Origin: Leguminivora glycinivorella
Taxonomy: Eukaryota > Arthropoda > Insecta > Lepidoptera > Tortricidae
Assembly (NCBI RefSeq): GCF_023078275.1
Contig: NC_062983.1
Span: 6,379,001-6,443,000, forward strand
Direction of reading: 5' to 3'
DNA length: 64,000 bases
Positions 52,438 through 62,940 of this stretch are shown piece by piece (position 1 is the first letter of the stretch; each line of letters begins with the position of its first letter). The translations under genes were made by a program, and so were the position numbers. Below the pieces are notes generated by a model. That model searched no databases. It was not told where the DNA came from and saw nothing but the letters and a program-made list of their open reading frames with translations.

Positions 52438-52475
52438 ACAACACCCCGTCGTTTTTGCGTCGGGGGTTAAAAAAA
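52438..52475 (+). repeat. CCCCGACG repeat, terminal fragment
   Basis: ACACCCCGTCGTTTTTGCGT then CGGGGGTTAAAAA only. Confidence 0.7.
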
Positions 52476-52479
52476 CTTT

Positions 52480-53080
52480 GTCATATTATCATGTGCAAAT
52501 TTTACAGTAGTTATTCAGGGTGTCAGATACTTTGCGTTGTTTCATAAGCTTCTATTGACGCTGACTGTACTGGTATTTTGATACTTTCACACGCGCAAGA
52601 TAATCATTACATTATACGCAAATATGACCTAACCTACCCTTGACTACTCTTTGTCTCATCTCGTACCTATAACCAGAGTACGTGCCGCCGCTCGCCCGCC
52701 GTATCTTATTTAGGTGTGAAATATCGTGAAAGTTCGTTCGGCTAAAGGATATGAAATATGTCTTCGGGGAGGGCGCCTTAAGCCAGGGGTGGATTAGGGT
52801 GGTCGTTAGGGTGTATCGGGTGTGCTTGGGAAATTAAGGTTAGATGGAGAATAGTTGGTAGTGTTATCATGTACTATAGCTATATAGTATAGCTATGGAG
52901 TATATACTCTATAGTGTTAAATGAAAAAAAAATAGTGTTAAATGAAAAAAAAAATAGTGTTAGAGATTTCAATGACACATAAAAAATTACTATATTAAAA
53001 ATAACGCAAGAATAACACAAAGTGAAACTTTTGTTTTCCTACATTTTTGTGTCTTCAACAAAATAGTACGTAAATCCAAA
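52480..53080. other. No recognised feature
   Basis: TGTTAAATGAAAAAAAAA is repeated twice at about 52915-52960. Confidence 0.4.
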
Positions 53081-53085
53081 CACAT

Positions 53086-53456
53086 ATGTAACTCCGTATA
53101 GAGAGCTACAGTCTAACAAAAAAAAACCTCAGAACCATATAGAAATAGGTACGGTGGCCTAAATGGCGTTACACCTTTGAGGGACGCTCGGCTAGATGGC
53201 GATAATATTAATATTTGACATTGTCTTCGGTTACCGCGATAGTTTCTCATGAAATAAAACTATGGAAACGGATTAAATCGCGTATAATGAATTTAAAATT
53301 CATCCCCTTTCATATTTGACATTTTAACACATATCAAGCTAAGAATACGGCCCAAATTGTCAAAACTGAGGTCTAAAAGTTCGACAGATGGCAGTCTGTG
53401 CACTGTGATTGATTACATATTTTACTTTGACAGCAACTCTCTATAATACTTGATCT
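53086..53456 (+). repeat. GGCCAAATTGTC repeat, copy D, with insertion
   Basis: ACTCCGTATAGAGAGCTACA, ACGGTGGCCTAAATGGCGTT, then after the insert ATATTTGACATTTTAACACA and CCAAATTGTCAAAACTGAGG. Confidence 0.8.
53223..53311 (+). mobile_element. 89-bp truncated retroposon with 12-bp TSD
   Basis: GTCTTCGGTTACCGCGATAG..GGAAACGGATTAAATCGCGT, same family as 6900-7110. ATATTTGACATT stands on both sides (53211-53222, 53312-53323), whereas copies at 21276 and elsewhere have it once. Confidence 0.85.
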
Positions 53457-53459
53457 AAC

Positions 53460-54045
53460 CTTCTAAAATCTCGTGTAGAAATAATTTTTATACATATTCT
53501 AGAATCAGTTTTGAAGTTTTTTACTCAATAAGAGAAACGATGACAAGAAATCAAACCAAAGGTGTGTCTCCTCAGTCCAAAGACGTGCGTTTGGGTTTTG
53601 GGTACATTCAGCACCAACAATTTTACATAAATGAAAGTAACCAATTGACCATAAACATCTTAGAAAATTGATATATTTAATTTGTTCCATACTTTTTAGC
53701 TTTACCATATGTCCACACTACAATATCCAGATTACAATCGCATACAAAAACTCAATAGAATCATGAAAACAGATTCGTGGCATTTGAGTCATGTCCATTT
53801 TAGGTACTTTTTTATTCGGATTTGCGCGTTGTGCTCATCTGCTCATGTAACAAGTGCCGATCATTAACAGTAATAATACCAAAACTTCCTCTGTATTTTC
53901 TATTATGATTTCATGCAATAGGCTAACCCAACAATACCGATCAATACGTCCCAAGTTCTAAAAGCTTAATTCAAATCCTTCCTCCAATAAATCCAACTAA
54001 TTCAGTTATTGCAGTCTGTTGCCTTCAGATTGACGGCAAAATACC
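53460..54045. other. No recognised feature
   Basis: AT-rich; no repeat or gene seen. Confidence 0.45.
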
Positions 54046-54051
54046 TAATCG

Positions 54052-54190
54052 AGGGGGGTAAGAAGGCGGGCCGGGGGGGTAATGCCCGGGGGAGGGGCGC
54101 TAACTTATGCAAAACAAGTTTTGGAGATGACGAGGTCGATAGGGGCGGTAAAAATGGGGACGATTGGGGCAAGGTGGCGAATAGTTTCAT
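54052..54190 (+). other. G-rich tract, possible quadruplex
   Basis: GAGGGGGGTAAGAAGGCGGG then CCGGGGGGGTAATGCCCGGG and GGAGGGGCG give at least four runs of three or more G on the plus strand within 50 bases. It stands alone in AT-rich DNA. Frames through it lack domains. Confidence 0.5.
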
Positions 54191-54239
54191 CGCGCGAAAT
54201 AGGGAATAGTGCGTAATGTTAGAAGGGATTTTTATCAAC

Positions 54240-55000
54240 TACTTACATTTTTTCTTTTATGTAGCCGCGTTGTAAGAGCTTGGCAAAAAAGAGTAGAAAT
54301 TTAATGAAATATTTTTTTTAATACAGTTGCTCAAAAAGTGCCCGTTTTTTGGCTGTTTAGCGTGCGAGAAGTTGTATTTTACGAACTAGTGCGTAAAAAG
54401 TATATACGTTCCATTTTACGACTACTTACCGAGCTGTTTTCATATTAGTCTAGTTTACTAAGACAGAATAAAACTATAAACATACTATTAAGTGATTAAT
54501 ATTTAAAACGTTAATATTTCATATGTAATTGTTTACTTTTAGTCATACTAAACATAATTTATAAAATGGTTTATACTTTGAAAAATCGGTCATAATGAGT
54601 CGTGTAAACAGAACATGATTGGAACGAAACGCGTCTTCTACTGTCAAAGTAGAGGCGTCTACCATGTTTTAACTTAATGCACGTTCAAAAAACCTCAATA
54701 TGTTACGCGATTTGTCATAATTATTTTACGTTATTTGCAATACGTCGTGGCATAAATGGATCGATTAAATTAAAATGTAGTTGTACATTAAACAATCGTC
54801 CCAAATCGTAAATGTTTATGTTTTTATGGCACCCAATGAAATAAATTATGTTAGATGAATAGCAAACTCGAAAATATGCACGCAAGTTTAAAAGCTTCAA
54901 AAATACGCCTTTGAATTGTCAAATAATCCGTCAATGTCCATGGGAAAATTGATAGTTCGGATTGTTTTATATCGTTGTAAGTAAGTAGTAGTGTTTTTTC
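54240..55000. other. No recognised feature
   Basis: AT-rich; a short inverted pair GTAGAGGCGTCT / GCGTCTTCTACTG around 54630-54660. Confidence 0.4.
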
Positions 55001-55004
55001 GCAA

Positions 55005-55297
55005 CTGTATTAAAAAACGTCGTTCGTCACACGTGCGAGAATGTCATATACTTCTCGCACTTATAACGAAATGTACTATTTCAGTACAGATGGTGTTTTT
55101 TTACGCACTAGTGCGAGAAGTGGTACATTATATGCTAGGTCGAAACTTCGGAGGCTCATCTGTACTGAAAAACGTAGTACGATACACGTGCGAAAAGGAA
55201 ATTCGTAACTCGTGTTGATTTAAAACACTCCCTTCGGTCGTTTTTTAATTTATCGCCACTCGTTTCGAACTTCCTTTTTTAAGCACTTGTAATTTCT
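55005..55297 (+). repeat. AATAGTACATTAC family, rearranged copy
   Basis: TTAAAAAACGTCGTTCGTCA, AACGAAATGTACTATTTCAG, ACAGATGGTGTTTTTTTACG, ATCTGTACTGAAAAACGTAG, CCCTTCGGTCG. Open frames follow the repeat. Confidence 0.6.
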
Positions 55298-55299
55298 AC

Positions 55300-56990
55300 T
55301 TTTTACCCGACTACTCTACTTTCTACTGTTTTTTTTTGCCAGGCTATACGCCAATAATGTCTAAAGTATTTTACAAAGTAAATTAGAAGTAGGTATTAAT
55401 ACTGTTGCGCCTATAAGATTTGTCTCGACACTCCAGCCCAAAAATGGCATAATAAAATGGAATAAACTGTTTACCAGAATGATTTATTTATCAACAACAA
55501 ACGACAAGCAATTTAAGATAACTAACAACTTCTTTAAGGAGTTCAATAAAACAGGAATACATAGTCGAAAATTCTTGAAAAAACAGTAAAGAATCCTCCG
55601 CAACACTTCCAAATGTTACGATGAATTGTGAAAGAAATAAATGAATTACATATACATACATAGGTATAGACTTCAACGGACAACATTTTTTACCACTTGA
55701 TTCTTTCTCACATCTATTATTTTTCAGGAAAGAACAGCTACCCATTTCTTTAGGTTGGTTAAGGGTTGGCTACCCATTGTCACGGATAAATTGGCAATAT
55801 TGGCATAGCCCTTCAAAGAGTCATCTCGACTGTCAATTGGAACAGCTCAAGAAAAAAATCGATACACCCTAATAGGCAAGCAAAGGGACAAATCAAATGA
55901 CCCAATTTCTTCAGCAGGCGCTTCAGCCGTGAGGGCCCGACCCTAGCTCTGCCCTTAAAAGTAAAAACGTCATATCTCACGTAGGCTCCTTGGTTTATAC
56001 GACGTTCTGTCACGGATGGCTTCGGCTACTTACTACGGCTATATGGTAAAGCTTTTTAAAACAAAAGGTCTTAAGTTGGTGTAACTTCGTATGCGCTTAT
56101 GGCTTAGTAAGAGATAGGCAAGCTAGGGTGCCTATTTGCCCCAGTTAGGTACGCGCGCGGAAAGTTTTTTTGGGTAAGGATATTATTGCACTCTTTCGCT
56201 CGTGAGCCCTTTAACTTGGGGTAGTTTGAAAAAAGAAAATAATTAGAGCGAAAAATCTGTGTTAAATCGAGGGAAGGTGCGAGGGTCACTTTCCTAGTTG
56301 ATTTTGGCCCGCAGTCTAAAATACTTTGGTACCTAATCTAGCGACGACTTTGTGTTATAATATAACCGACACCGGGCAAACGACGCAACAGAGCCACGCA
56401 GTTACGTCATCGCCCAAATCAATTGTTTAGTTTTAAACTTTATTGTTTGTTTTTTTTTTTTTCATGTTCTTACAAACTGTTTTTTTCTTTTATGTTATCT
56501 AAGTTTCGTGACGCATTGGTTTTACTGTAATGTCATGTAAACATGTTTTTACTAATAAATAAATAAATAATAAGTATGTCTTCTATTTATATTTTCTGTG
56601 CCATCAGAAATGAGACAGAAAGTTACTCAAATAAAAAAGTTTCATGTCATAAAATCCCATTTTCATGCCGCCTATCTTGAGAAGTTTTATATGCAGAAAG
56701 ATTTAAAAATGAAAAAATTAGACAAAAATATCATTCAATTATAATTGTTATTACTTTCAGACTACCATTACGCGGTATACGCTGATATTTGACTCATATA
56801 GACCTACATTATTTGCGTTCAATTTGCGTAAGCAACAGTATAGGTTCTTTTTGCAAAATGTAACTCGCGTGTAAACTCACTTTAACTGAAACGACCACTT
56901 TACGCTCACAATAAAATCGACTAAAACCGCCATAAGCGAATATATAATATACAGTATACCTATTTAATAAACATAGTAAGGAACACGGAC
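55300..56990. other. Long stretch without recognised elements
   Basis: Several minus-strand frames of 60-85 codons (55491-55745, 55813-56013, 56104-56289) show no domain. TACTAATAAATAAATAAATA near 56548 is a LINE-tail-like run. Confidence 0.4.
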
Positions 56991-56999
56991 ATACTGCGT

Positions 57000-57407
57000 T
57001 ACAGATGTACCTAGTGCGAAAAGCTGTTCCTTCGTATTTTTCCGGAGACGTTCGTATTTGTCATGTCATTTTAACCAGTGTTAGTACGTGTTGTGCTGAG
57101 ACTCACTGAAATAGCATGACACGTAGGAAACGTTTCTGTAATAACCTAACCACAAAATTTAAATTTTGAAAACACCCTACCGCGACATAGTAGACCGATT
57201 TCCATGAAACATGGCTAAGAACACTCCCGAATAATTCACCTTTCAGACAAAACAAACTAAATCTAAATCGGTTCATCCGTACGGGAGCTATGATGCCACA
57301 GACAGACACACACACAGACAGACAGACACGTCAAACTTATAACACCCCGTCGTTTTTGCGTCGGGGGTTAAAAATACGAAGGAAAACCTTTTCGCACTAC
57401 ATCTGTA
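57000..57407. mobile_element. Inverted-repeat element split by a CCCCGACG repeat
   Basis: TACAGATGTACCTAGTGCGA..CCTTCGTATTTTTCC at the left pairs with AAAAATACGAAGGAAAACCT..CACTACATCTGTA at the right. GGAGACGTTCGTATTTGTCA links it to 48664. Confidence 0.7.
57143..57371 (+). repeat. CCCCGACG repeat nested in the element at 57000
   Basis: AACCTAACCACAAAATTTAA to TTTTTGCGTCGGGGGTTAA; near full length. Confidence 0.8.
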
Positions 57408-57599
57408 GTATAAGGTATTTATATGTTACCGTAATAGTATCTTATATCTTTAGGTACATAAAAGAGTCTCAAATTACCTGAGCAGTCATCAACCCTAATC
57501 AGGCAGGGTCCGCTGAAGAATGAGAGTAATCTTGTGGTAATTCTACCCGCGCCCGAACTATCGCCGCAGCGGTGTTACAGACAGAGAGTTCACTCATCA

Positions 57600-58021
57600 T
57601 TAGCCGCCTTTACACGGACGCTCTATCGCGCGTGAATGCGCGTGTAAAGTTGACGGGAGGGGAAGGGAAAGAAAGCGCGATTTCGTCTGCCAGTGCCTGC
57701 GCGCAATCGCGTGGCTGAGGTAGTCTTTACACGTACGTTCATTCGCGCGCACAAGATGGCGGACATACGCTCGTGAACTAAAGAATTAGTTGTTGAATAC
57801 TTGCTCTTTATAAATCGATACTATTAATAACAATAATAAGCGGTCTATCGCGCACGATTAGCCTTTACACGCACGCTCTTTCCGTTCTCAAAAAATTCAA
57901 CGCGTGAAAGAACGTGAACCTTAAAAACTAAGAACACGCAATCGCGCGCACAGGCTTAACCGCGCACTATCAGGAGTATGCTCCGGGAACGCGCGATATA
58001 GAGCCCCCCCCCCCCCCCCCC
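57600..58021. other. CpG-rich segment ending in an 18-C homopolymer
   Basis: Recurrent CCTTTACACG(G/C)ACGCTC and TCGCGCG words (57607, 57728, 57868) and AAGATGGCGGAC. The run of C occupies 58004-58021. It could be a promoter region for the candidate exon at 58341, or an unknown repeat. Confidence 0.4.
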
Positions 58022-58340
58022 TCAATTAAGCCTGAGATACACATGCCTGTAGCTTGCACAACTGGCATGCCAGCCGCGTACAAAATTACTGGCAAACGGA
58101 GTAACATGCAAGTATCTACGCTGCGGGTAGTCTGTTGAGATCGATGCAAACGTGCAAATTCTGGAACTCGATTTAGACACAGTATAAAGCAGTAATAACT
58201 CTTCTAACAAACTTCACTCCGCGCGGTGTGTCGAAAACTACTCTCCATATGCACCGAATACATGCGAAACTGGTAAGTATTGGGCTGGACAGTCGGGGCC
58301 GCGTTCGCGCGCTGTGTTGACGTGTTGAGTTCGGGAAAAA

Positions 58341-58458
58341 ATGACGTCAGCACCGAAGACATATTTTCGTTACTGTAGTGTTTATGGGTGTATGGAGAAC
58401 AGTTCTCAAAATGCGGAAATGTCAGAATGTTCTTTAGAATTCCTAGACAACCAGAAAA
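58341..58458 (+). CDS. Candidate first coding exon, THAP-like zinc finger start
   Basis: ATG at 58341 opens 39 codons, then a consensus donor GTAAGT at 58459. The residues include Y-C-S-V-Y-G-C (12-18), a C-x4-C spacing as in the first half of a THAP C2CH finger, then a Ser/Asn-rich part and L-E-F-L-D-N-Q-K-S-K. A second ATG-plus-donor (M-H-R-I-H-A-K-L then GTAAGT) lies just upstream at about 58249-58278. No downstream exon is identified. It may be a host gene, a domesticated transposase or chance. Confidence 0.3.
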
Positions 58459-58559
58459 GTAAGTGGTTGTTATATTTTTGCAGTGTTAGGTACATTATTG
58501 CTTACGTAAATGGCGTAAAAGTGAGATTTAAAGCTAGAATGACACATTAAAATCAATAA

Positions 58560-59140
58560 GGATTTATCTGTAACGACATTTAGGTAGATGCTGCGATCTA
58601 TCTAGCTCGAAAGTTTGGTACCTACTTAAATATTGTGCAAACATCTATTCAAACATTTTATGTAAATACGATTTCGTCAGCAAACACGTACTTCAATCTT
58701 TATTAGATAAAAAAGTAGAAAGAGCGTTGGTACTAGCATAGCGCCACACACAGTTACTACGAGTAGGACAGTAGCACAGGTACAACCCTGCGTGACCTTG
58801 CGCAGTAGTAATGACCGCGTCGCCGCTGCCGGAGATTAACTACTGATTTATCCTTATACTGTGATTTAGATTTAAAAACGAAATTATTGGACTCAAGATT
58901 AAAAGTTCGAAAGTAATTAAAAGTTGTGTTACAATTTATCTAATTCCATTTTTAACACGCTTTGACAATGTTACACTCAAACAATAAAATAAAACAGTAC
59001 TTAACACTACTCCCATGCGAAAATTCATCCGCAACGCAGGCTTCGTCATGTGGCCACAAATCCAAATCAACAACATGCTTCGTCAAACAAACCAATGATG
59101 ATATCCGCAACAGGCTTCGTCACACATAAAATAATAACTT
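58560..59140. other. No recognised gene; 3' flank of the RT fragment
   Basis: GCAACGCAGGCTTCGTCATG and GCAACAGGCTTCGTCACAC (59030-59130) repeat a CTTCGTCA word and may be the 3' UTR of the retroelement fragment that ends at 59145. Confidence 0.4.
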
Positions 59141-59144
59141 TAAG

Positions 59145-59432
59145 CTAAATGAAACCGTCCCGAATCGTACCCGGTTCAAATGTCCCCATCACACCGGCAG
59201 CGTTACCACGCTGAATAGCCAATGAGATCTGTTGGACCAGGTACGATCCGGACCGAGGGTCACATCCCTTGTCCCTTAGCCGCCGGCCCAAATCCCTTAT
59301 GAACTCCTTCGCCTCCAGAGCCCAAGGTCCCGCAGTTTCGACTGCGACTGGCACAAAGTCGTACATTGGTTCCAGGGCAGAGTATTTGGCATGCTTCATT
59401 TTGGCCGCATACTCCGCGGCTGACCGCTACAA
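59145..59432 (-). pseudogene. C-terminal fragment of a retroelement polyprotein
   Basis: The frame, open from about 59432, reads A-A-E-Y-A-A-K-M-K-H-A-K-Y, then F-V-P-V-A-V-E-T-A-G-P-W, D-P-R-S-G-S-Y-L and I-Q-R-G-N-A-A, ending at TAG near 59145. This motif series closes RT-containing mobile-element proteins in many invertebrates, as I recall it. A stop sits just upstream and no RT domain is present, so it is a 5'-truncated remnant. Overlapping frames on both strands are shadows. Confidence 0.5.
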
Positions 59433-59459
59433 AAAATGCTCGTGGCGTCTTTATTAACA

Positions 59460-60060
59460 ATTTTCGGCTTCGCCTCAAATTGTTACCCACGCCACTCACC
59501 TTTTTTGACCTCTTTTAACCACCAGTTGCATAAAATACTATTCTGCCTCGAGTTTTAGATACAAAAATGTGTGCCTTCTAATTATGACTTGAATAAAAAG
59601 AATACTTACGCAATTTAACTGTCATGCCTACGCTCTTCTTCTGAGTGGCCAAGCTGAAGTAATCTTACTCATCCCTGCCCATACCTCCATAGTTATCTAT
59701 AGTACACACACAGTAGGTATGTTTGCGGAGGAGCGTTTTCATTAAAACTTGCATGGCTTCGTCGATCGTCTGTTTACAGCTGTATATCTATGTGTTATGT
59801 GTAGGTATAGATATTATGTGGGTGTAAGAAGCCGTAGTTTGGTTATTGGAGTTAGTTGAAGCTATGTGCGTAGGTGTTTTCTATTGTTTTTCATACCTAA
59901 ATACCTCTTTAAAGTTTAAATCAACCCGAAAGTTTAAATTTGTTGAACAAATACTTCAGCGTTATGAAAATATAGTCTAACGACGTGATTCGAACTTTAC
60001 AACAATGTAAAGATACAAACTGAAATAAATGTCATATACAAAGAAAAAATATCCAAGGCC
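59460..60060. other. No recognised feature
   Basis: A small inverted pair AACAATTTTCGGCTTCG / CGAAGC..-type stem at 59456-59485. Otherwise AT-rich. Confidence 0.4.
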
Positions 60061-60066
60061 TTCAAG

Positions 60067-60146
60067 TGTCAAATGCTGGATTCGAACCAGCGGACTCCGT
60101 TATAGCCACGGATGCCTGAACCACTCGGCCAACTGGTCACGGTGGC
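60067..60146 (-). tRNA. tRNA-like sequence (Ser/Leu-type D arm), pseudogene or SINE head
   Basis: On the minus strand: TTGGCCGAGTGGTTCAGGC (A box, D arm), a 5-bp anticodon stem TCCGT/ACGGA, and a perfect T arm GCTGG-TTCGAAT-CCAGC. The acceptor strands do not pair and the anticodon loop lacks a U before the anticodon, so it is not a normal tRNA gene. Confidence 0.45.
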
Positions 60147-60149
60147 AAG

Positions 60150-60590
60150 AGTCGCTAGTGTATGTGAGTGTGTGTGTGTGTAGTGTGCCTATTAAAAAAA
60201 AAAACAAATTAAAATATTTTCTATGAAAGTAATTCAATTTGTTCTTAGAATGTGAAGATACGTAAAAAGCCATTATCTACGGTATTCGTATTTATATTCT
60301 TTATTGCTTGTCACATTGTATTAATTGTATAATATCCTCGTAATTTTAATTCTTATTGTACTTGAGATTGAATTCAATTTAATTTGTTAAAAAAAATTAG
60401 TAACAAAAGAAATTATATTTTATTTGTTTACATGAAAGTTAAAATTCCATTGAAACCATTATGTACTTTAGAAAGTACATTGGGACAAAAAAGTATTTTA
60501 CTTTTTTGTAAAAGTTTGTATACTTTTTTGTAAGCAAAATGGCGTCTTTCTGAATGCTCCTCTCTCAATATACCCACTCCACAGAAGATG
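60150..60590. other. AT-rich DNA; short GT run at 60163-60182
   Basis: GTGTGTGTGTGTG run, then AT-rich sequence with no gene. Confidence 0.45.
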
Positions 60591-60596
60591 GCCGCG

Positions 60597-60697
60597 AGAG
60601 TATGTCGCCGCGAGATAGACTACCTGTCCTTATGTCATTAATACAATTAGACAAAGACGTGTCATCTATCTCGCGGCGACATACTCCCGCGGCCATC
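60597..60697. mobile_element. 101-bp foldback, 33-bp GC-rich arms
   Basis: GATGGCCGCGAGAGTATGTC..GCGAGATAGA against TCTATCTCGCGGCGACATAC..CGGCCATC, one mismatch. Probably a MITE; TSD not seen. Confidence 0.7.
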
Positions 60698-60717
60698 ATG
60701 TGCTAGGCCTACACAGA

Positions 60718-61231
60718 AGAGACAAGTCTGAAAACGCACAAGAACACACAACTGCCCGTAACATCGCTCGAACACAATTTAGTTGCGAACTGTAACTGCG
60801 AGTTGTAGACAATCTAGTCTTGTCTGTTTAGACAAGTTTAGAGAAGTTACTAGTTATTAGTATAGGACACAAGATACACATGCGGAATTTATAACGACAA
60901 GATACTAAAGCGCCTCTAGTATGATTTTTGACGTCTTTACATGGAGTAAAAGTCGTGGAAAATTAATATTTAGAGGTAGTTTAAGTCAGTAAACATTTAG
61001 AAGCGCTGTTCACTTGTCAATGAAATGCATGTAATTTCATGTCATTTACACTATTAAATAACGTATTATAATCTGAACCCACACTGATGCTGTAATACAT
61101 ACCAACTTGTCCACCATGAAGAGACTCAAGTCTGAAAGCGCACAAGAACACACAACTGTAACATCGCTCGAACACATTTAGTTGCGAACTGCAACTGCGA
61201 GTTGTATACAACGTAGTCTTGTCTGTTTAGA
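60718..61231 (+). repeat. ~114-bp direct repeat pair (60718-60832, 61119-61231)
   Basis: AGTCTGAAAACGCACAAGAA, CGCTCGAACACAATTTAGTT, TAGTCTTGTCTGTTTAGA recur with small changes, 287 bp apart. Confidence 0.75.
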
Positions 61232-61464
61232 TTAGATAAGTACCTCTACCAAGAGATGTTAACGTTTTAAAACACGTTACTTGAGGTATAATGGCACGGA
61301 AAATGCATGTTCTATTAGTCTCATCAATCATCATGCATGTAATTAAATGAATTTAATCTTACGTTAATTTGGTGATCAAGTCTTACTCTTATCATTTGTG
61401 TGTTATAGGTCCGTTATAGGGTATTTTACATTAATTTCATCCTTTATAAGTAAAGTTCAGTTAC
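61232..61464. other. No recognised feature
   Basis: AT-rich spacer. Confidence 0.4.
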
Positions 61465-61678
61465 AGGGGACCGATTTTTTAATCTCGGCCATTCGATTTC
61501 GAGAAATTCGTTCAATAATATCTCCACTAGATACTAGCGACTTAAATTCTACCAACAAAATCGAAAACGAGTGGTCATTACCACTAGATTTAAAACACTG
61601 CCTTTGGTTATGTTTTAATTTATCGGCGCTCGTTTCGAACTTCCTTTTTTACGCACTTGTATCGTAATGTACTATTTC
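61465..61678 (+). repeat. Mosaic of GGGGGCCGATT-like and AATAGTACATTAC-like ends
   Basis: Begins CAGGGGACCGATTTTTTAAT and AAATTCGTTCAATAATATCT, then TTTAAAACACTGCCTTTGG and ends CTTGTATCGTAATGTACTAT, so two families are joined. Confidence 0.5.
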
Positions 61679-61679
61679 A

Positions 61680-62935
61680 AACGCTTTCCGAATTTCATTC
61701 CTAAATATTTCGAAGAGAAACCCAGTTTATTTTAAACGGCTCACACAAGACAAACGAAAAGTCCTTTACACAAGACACACACGGGTACAAAGACACCCCA
61801 TAATTTGGCAAGGACGCGTTTAAAATCCCCCCGCCTTAGAAACAAACAAATCCCCACCCACCCGGGGGGGTAAAATGGCCGCCTTATACGACCGCATCTT
61901 ACCCCCAATTCCTACTTCCTTGCCATTACCCGGCGCTGCTGACTAAACATAATCGGCGAACTTCCTTACGACTCTACCCTTCCGGGAAACTGTTGCAACA
62001 CACTGTAAATAAAACTATACTTTAATTGTAAGTAAATAAAGAAGATTTTAGATTGATAGATTTTAACGCGGGCAGGAGTCGACAACGTTTGGTTTCAAAT
62101 TTTAAATCTAACTAGTTAAGGTTGGGTTTCAGTTGAAAACAAGAAAATTTTCCAATTTTCCCAGAATGACCACTCCGTAGCACCCGAGTTAAGAACATCG
62201 CAGCACAAGTTTCGCTGTACGCTGTTCACGTTTGAATAGCGGCGGGAGTAGAAACTTTACGGTCGGTTGTACGTATGAATTTCTTACACAAAAGATGGGG
62301 TTTGATAGATGGGGGAGATACCGTTTAATGATCTTAGTTTGGTCGTAACGCGCGGGTTTCCGTTAGTTTTAGTGTTGAATAATTACGATACGGGGTCGCC
62401 AGTAAAAGGCTTTGTTCGTGGAAGGATCTGAAGTTGGATCGTATTGTGTGCGAACTTAGATTTCGTGTTTTCATGAGATTTGAAATTCAAATGTGTTTAG
62501 TTATCTAAATTTAGTGTGTAACAGTTGCATATGTATATATATGTACTGACAGAGAACACTCGCTCTAAGGAAGATATACATATTATTTGAATTCGAGAAT
62601 TTTTTTTTTTAATATAGATCTTCAACAAAAATATTTATTAAAATTTCGGTTGGCGTTTTCTAGGCATCACTTCGCTGAGCTTTGAGGCACATGTAACGTT
62701 TTTTTGTTCTCCTAAATATTAATTACATCACAAACGAGATACCTACAAGGCGAGTCGGGAGAAGTCCTTCGATACTTCAGTTTTCTATAGGGAACATCAC
62801 GAGTGAACCTACCTATAAAACTTACGCAAACTTACAACTAGGCTTGAAAATAATATGGTGATAAATTGAACTCCATATAAAACATCATCATTGAGTTATG
62901 AAACTAGCGTTTCTGTTGCTTTGACTTATGTTTTC
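61680..62935. other. No recognised element; CG-richer patch at 61800-61940
   Basis: CACCCACCCGGGGGGGTAAA and ATGGCCGCCTTATACGACCG in a short GC-rich island, then AT-rich DNA. No gene seen. Confidence 0.35.
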
Positions 62936-62940
62936 GAGTA

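Noticed and set aside
55491..56289. Three minus-strand frames of 60-85 codons
   Set aside because: No domain, signal peptide or splice structure; consistent with chance.
59260..59499. Second minus-strand frame over the retroelement fragment
   Set aside because: It is the +1 shadow of the FVPVAVET-type frame, which alone shows the family motifs.
60067..60146. Functional tRNA-Ser or tRNA-Leu gene
   Set aside because: Acceptor strands do not pair and the anticodon loop is abnormal; only the D-arm and T-arm motifs are good.
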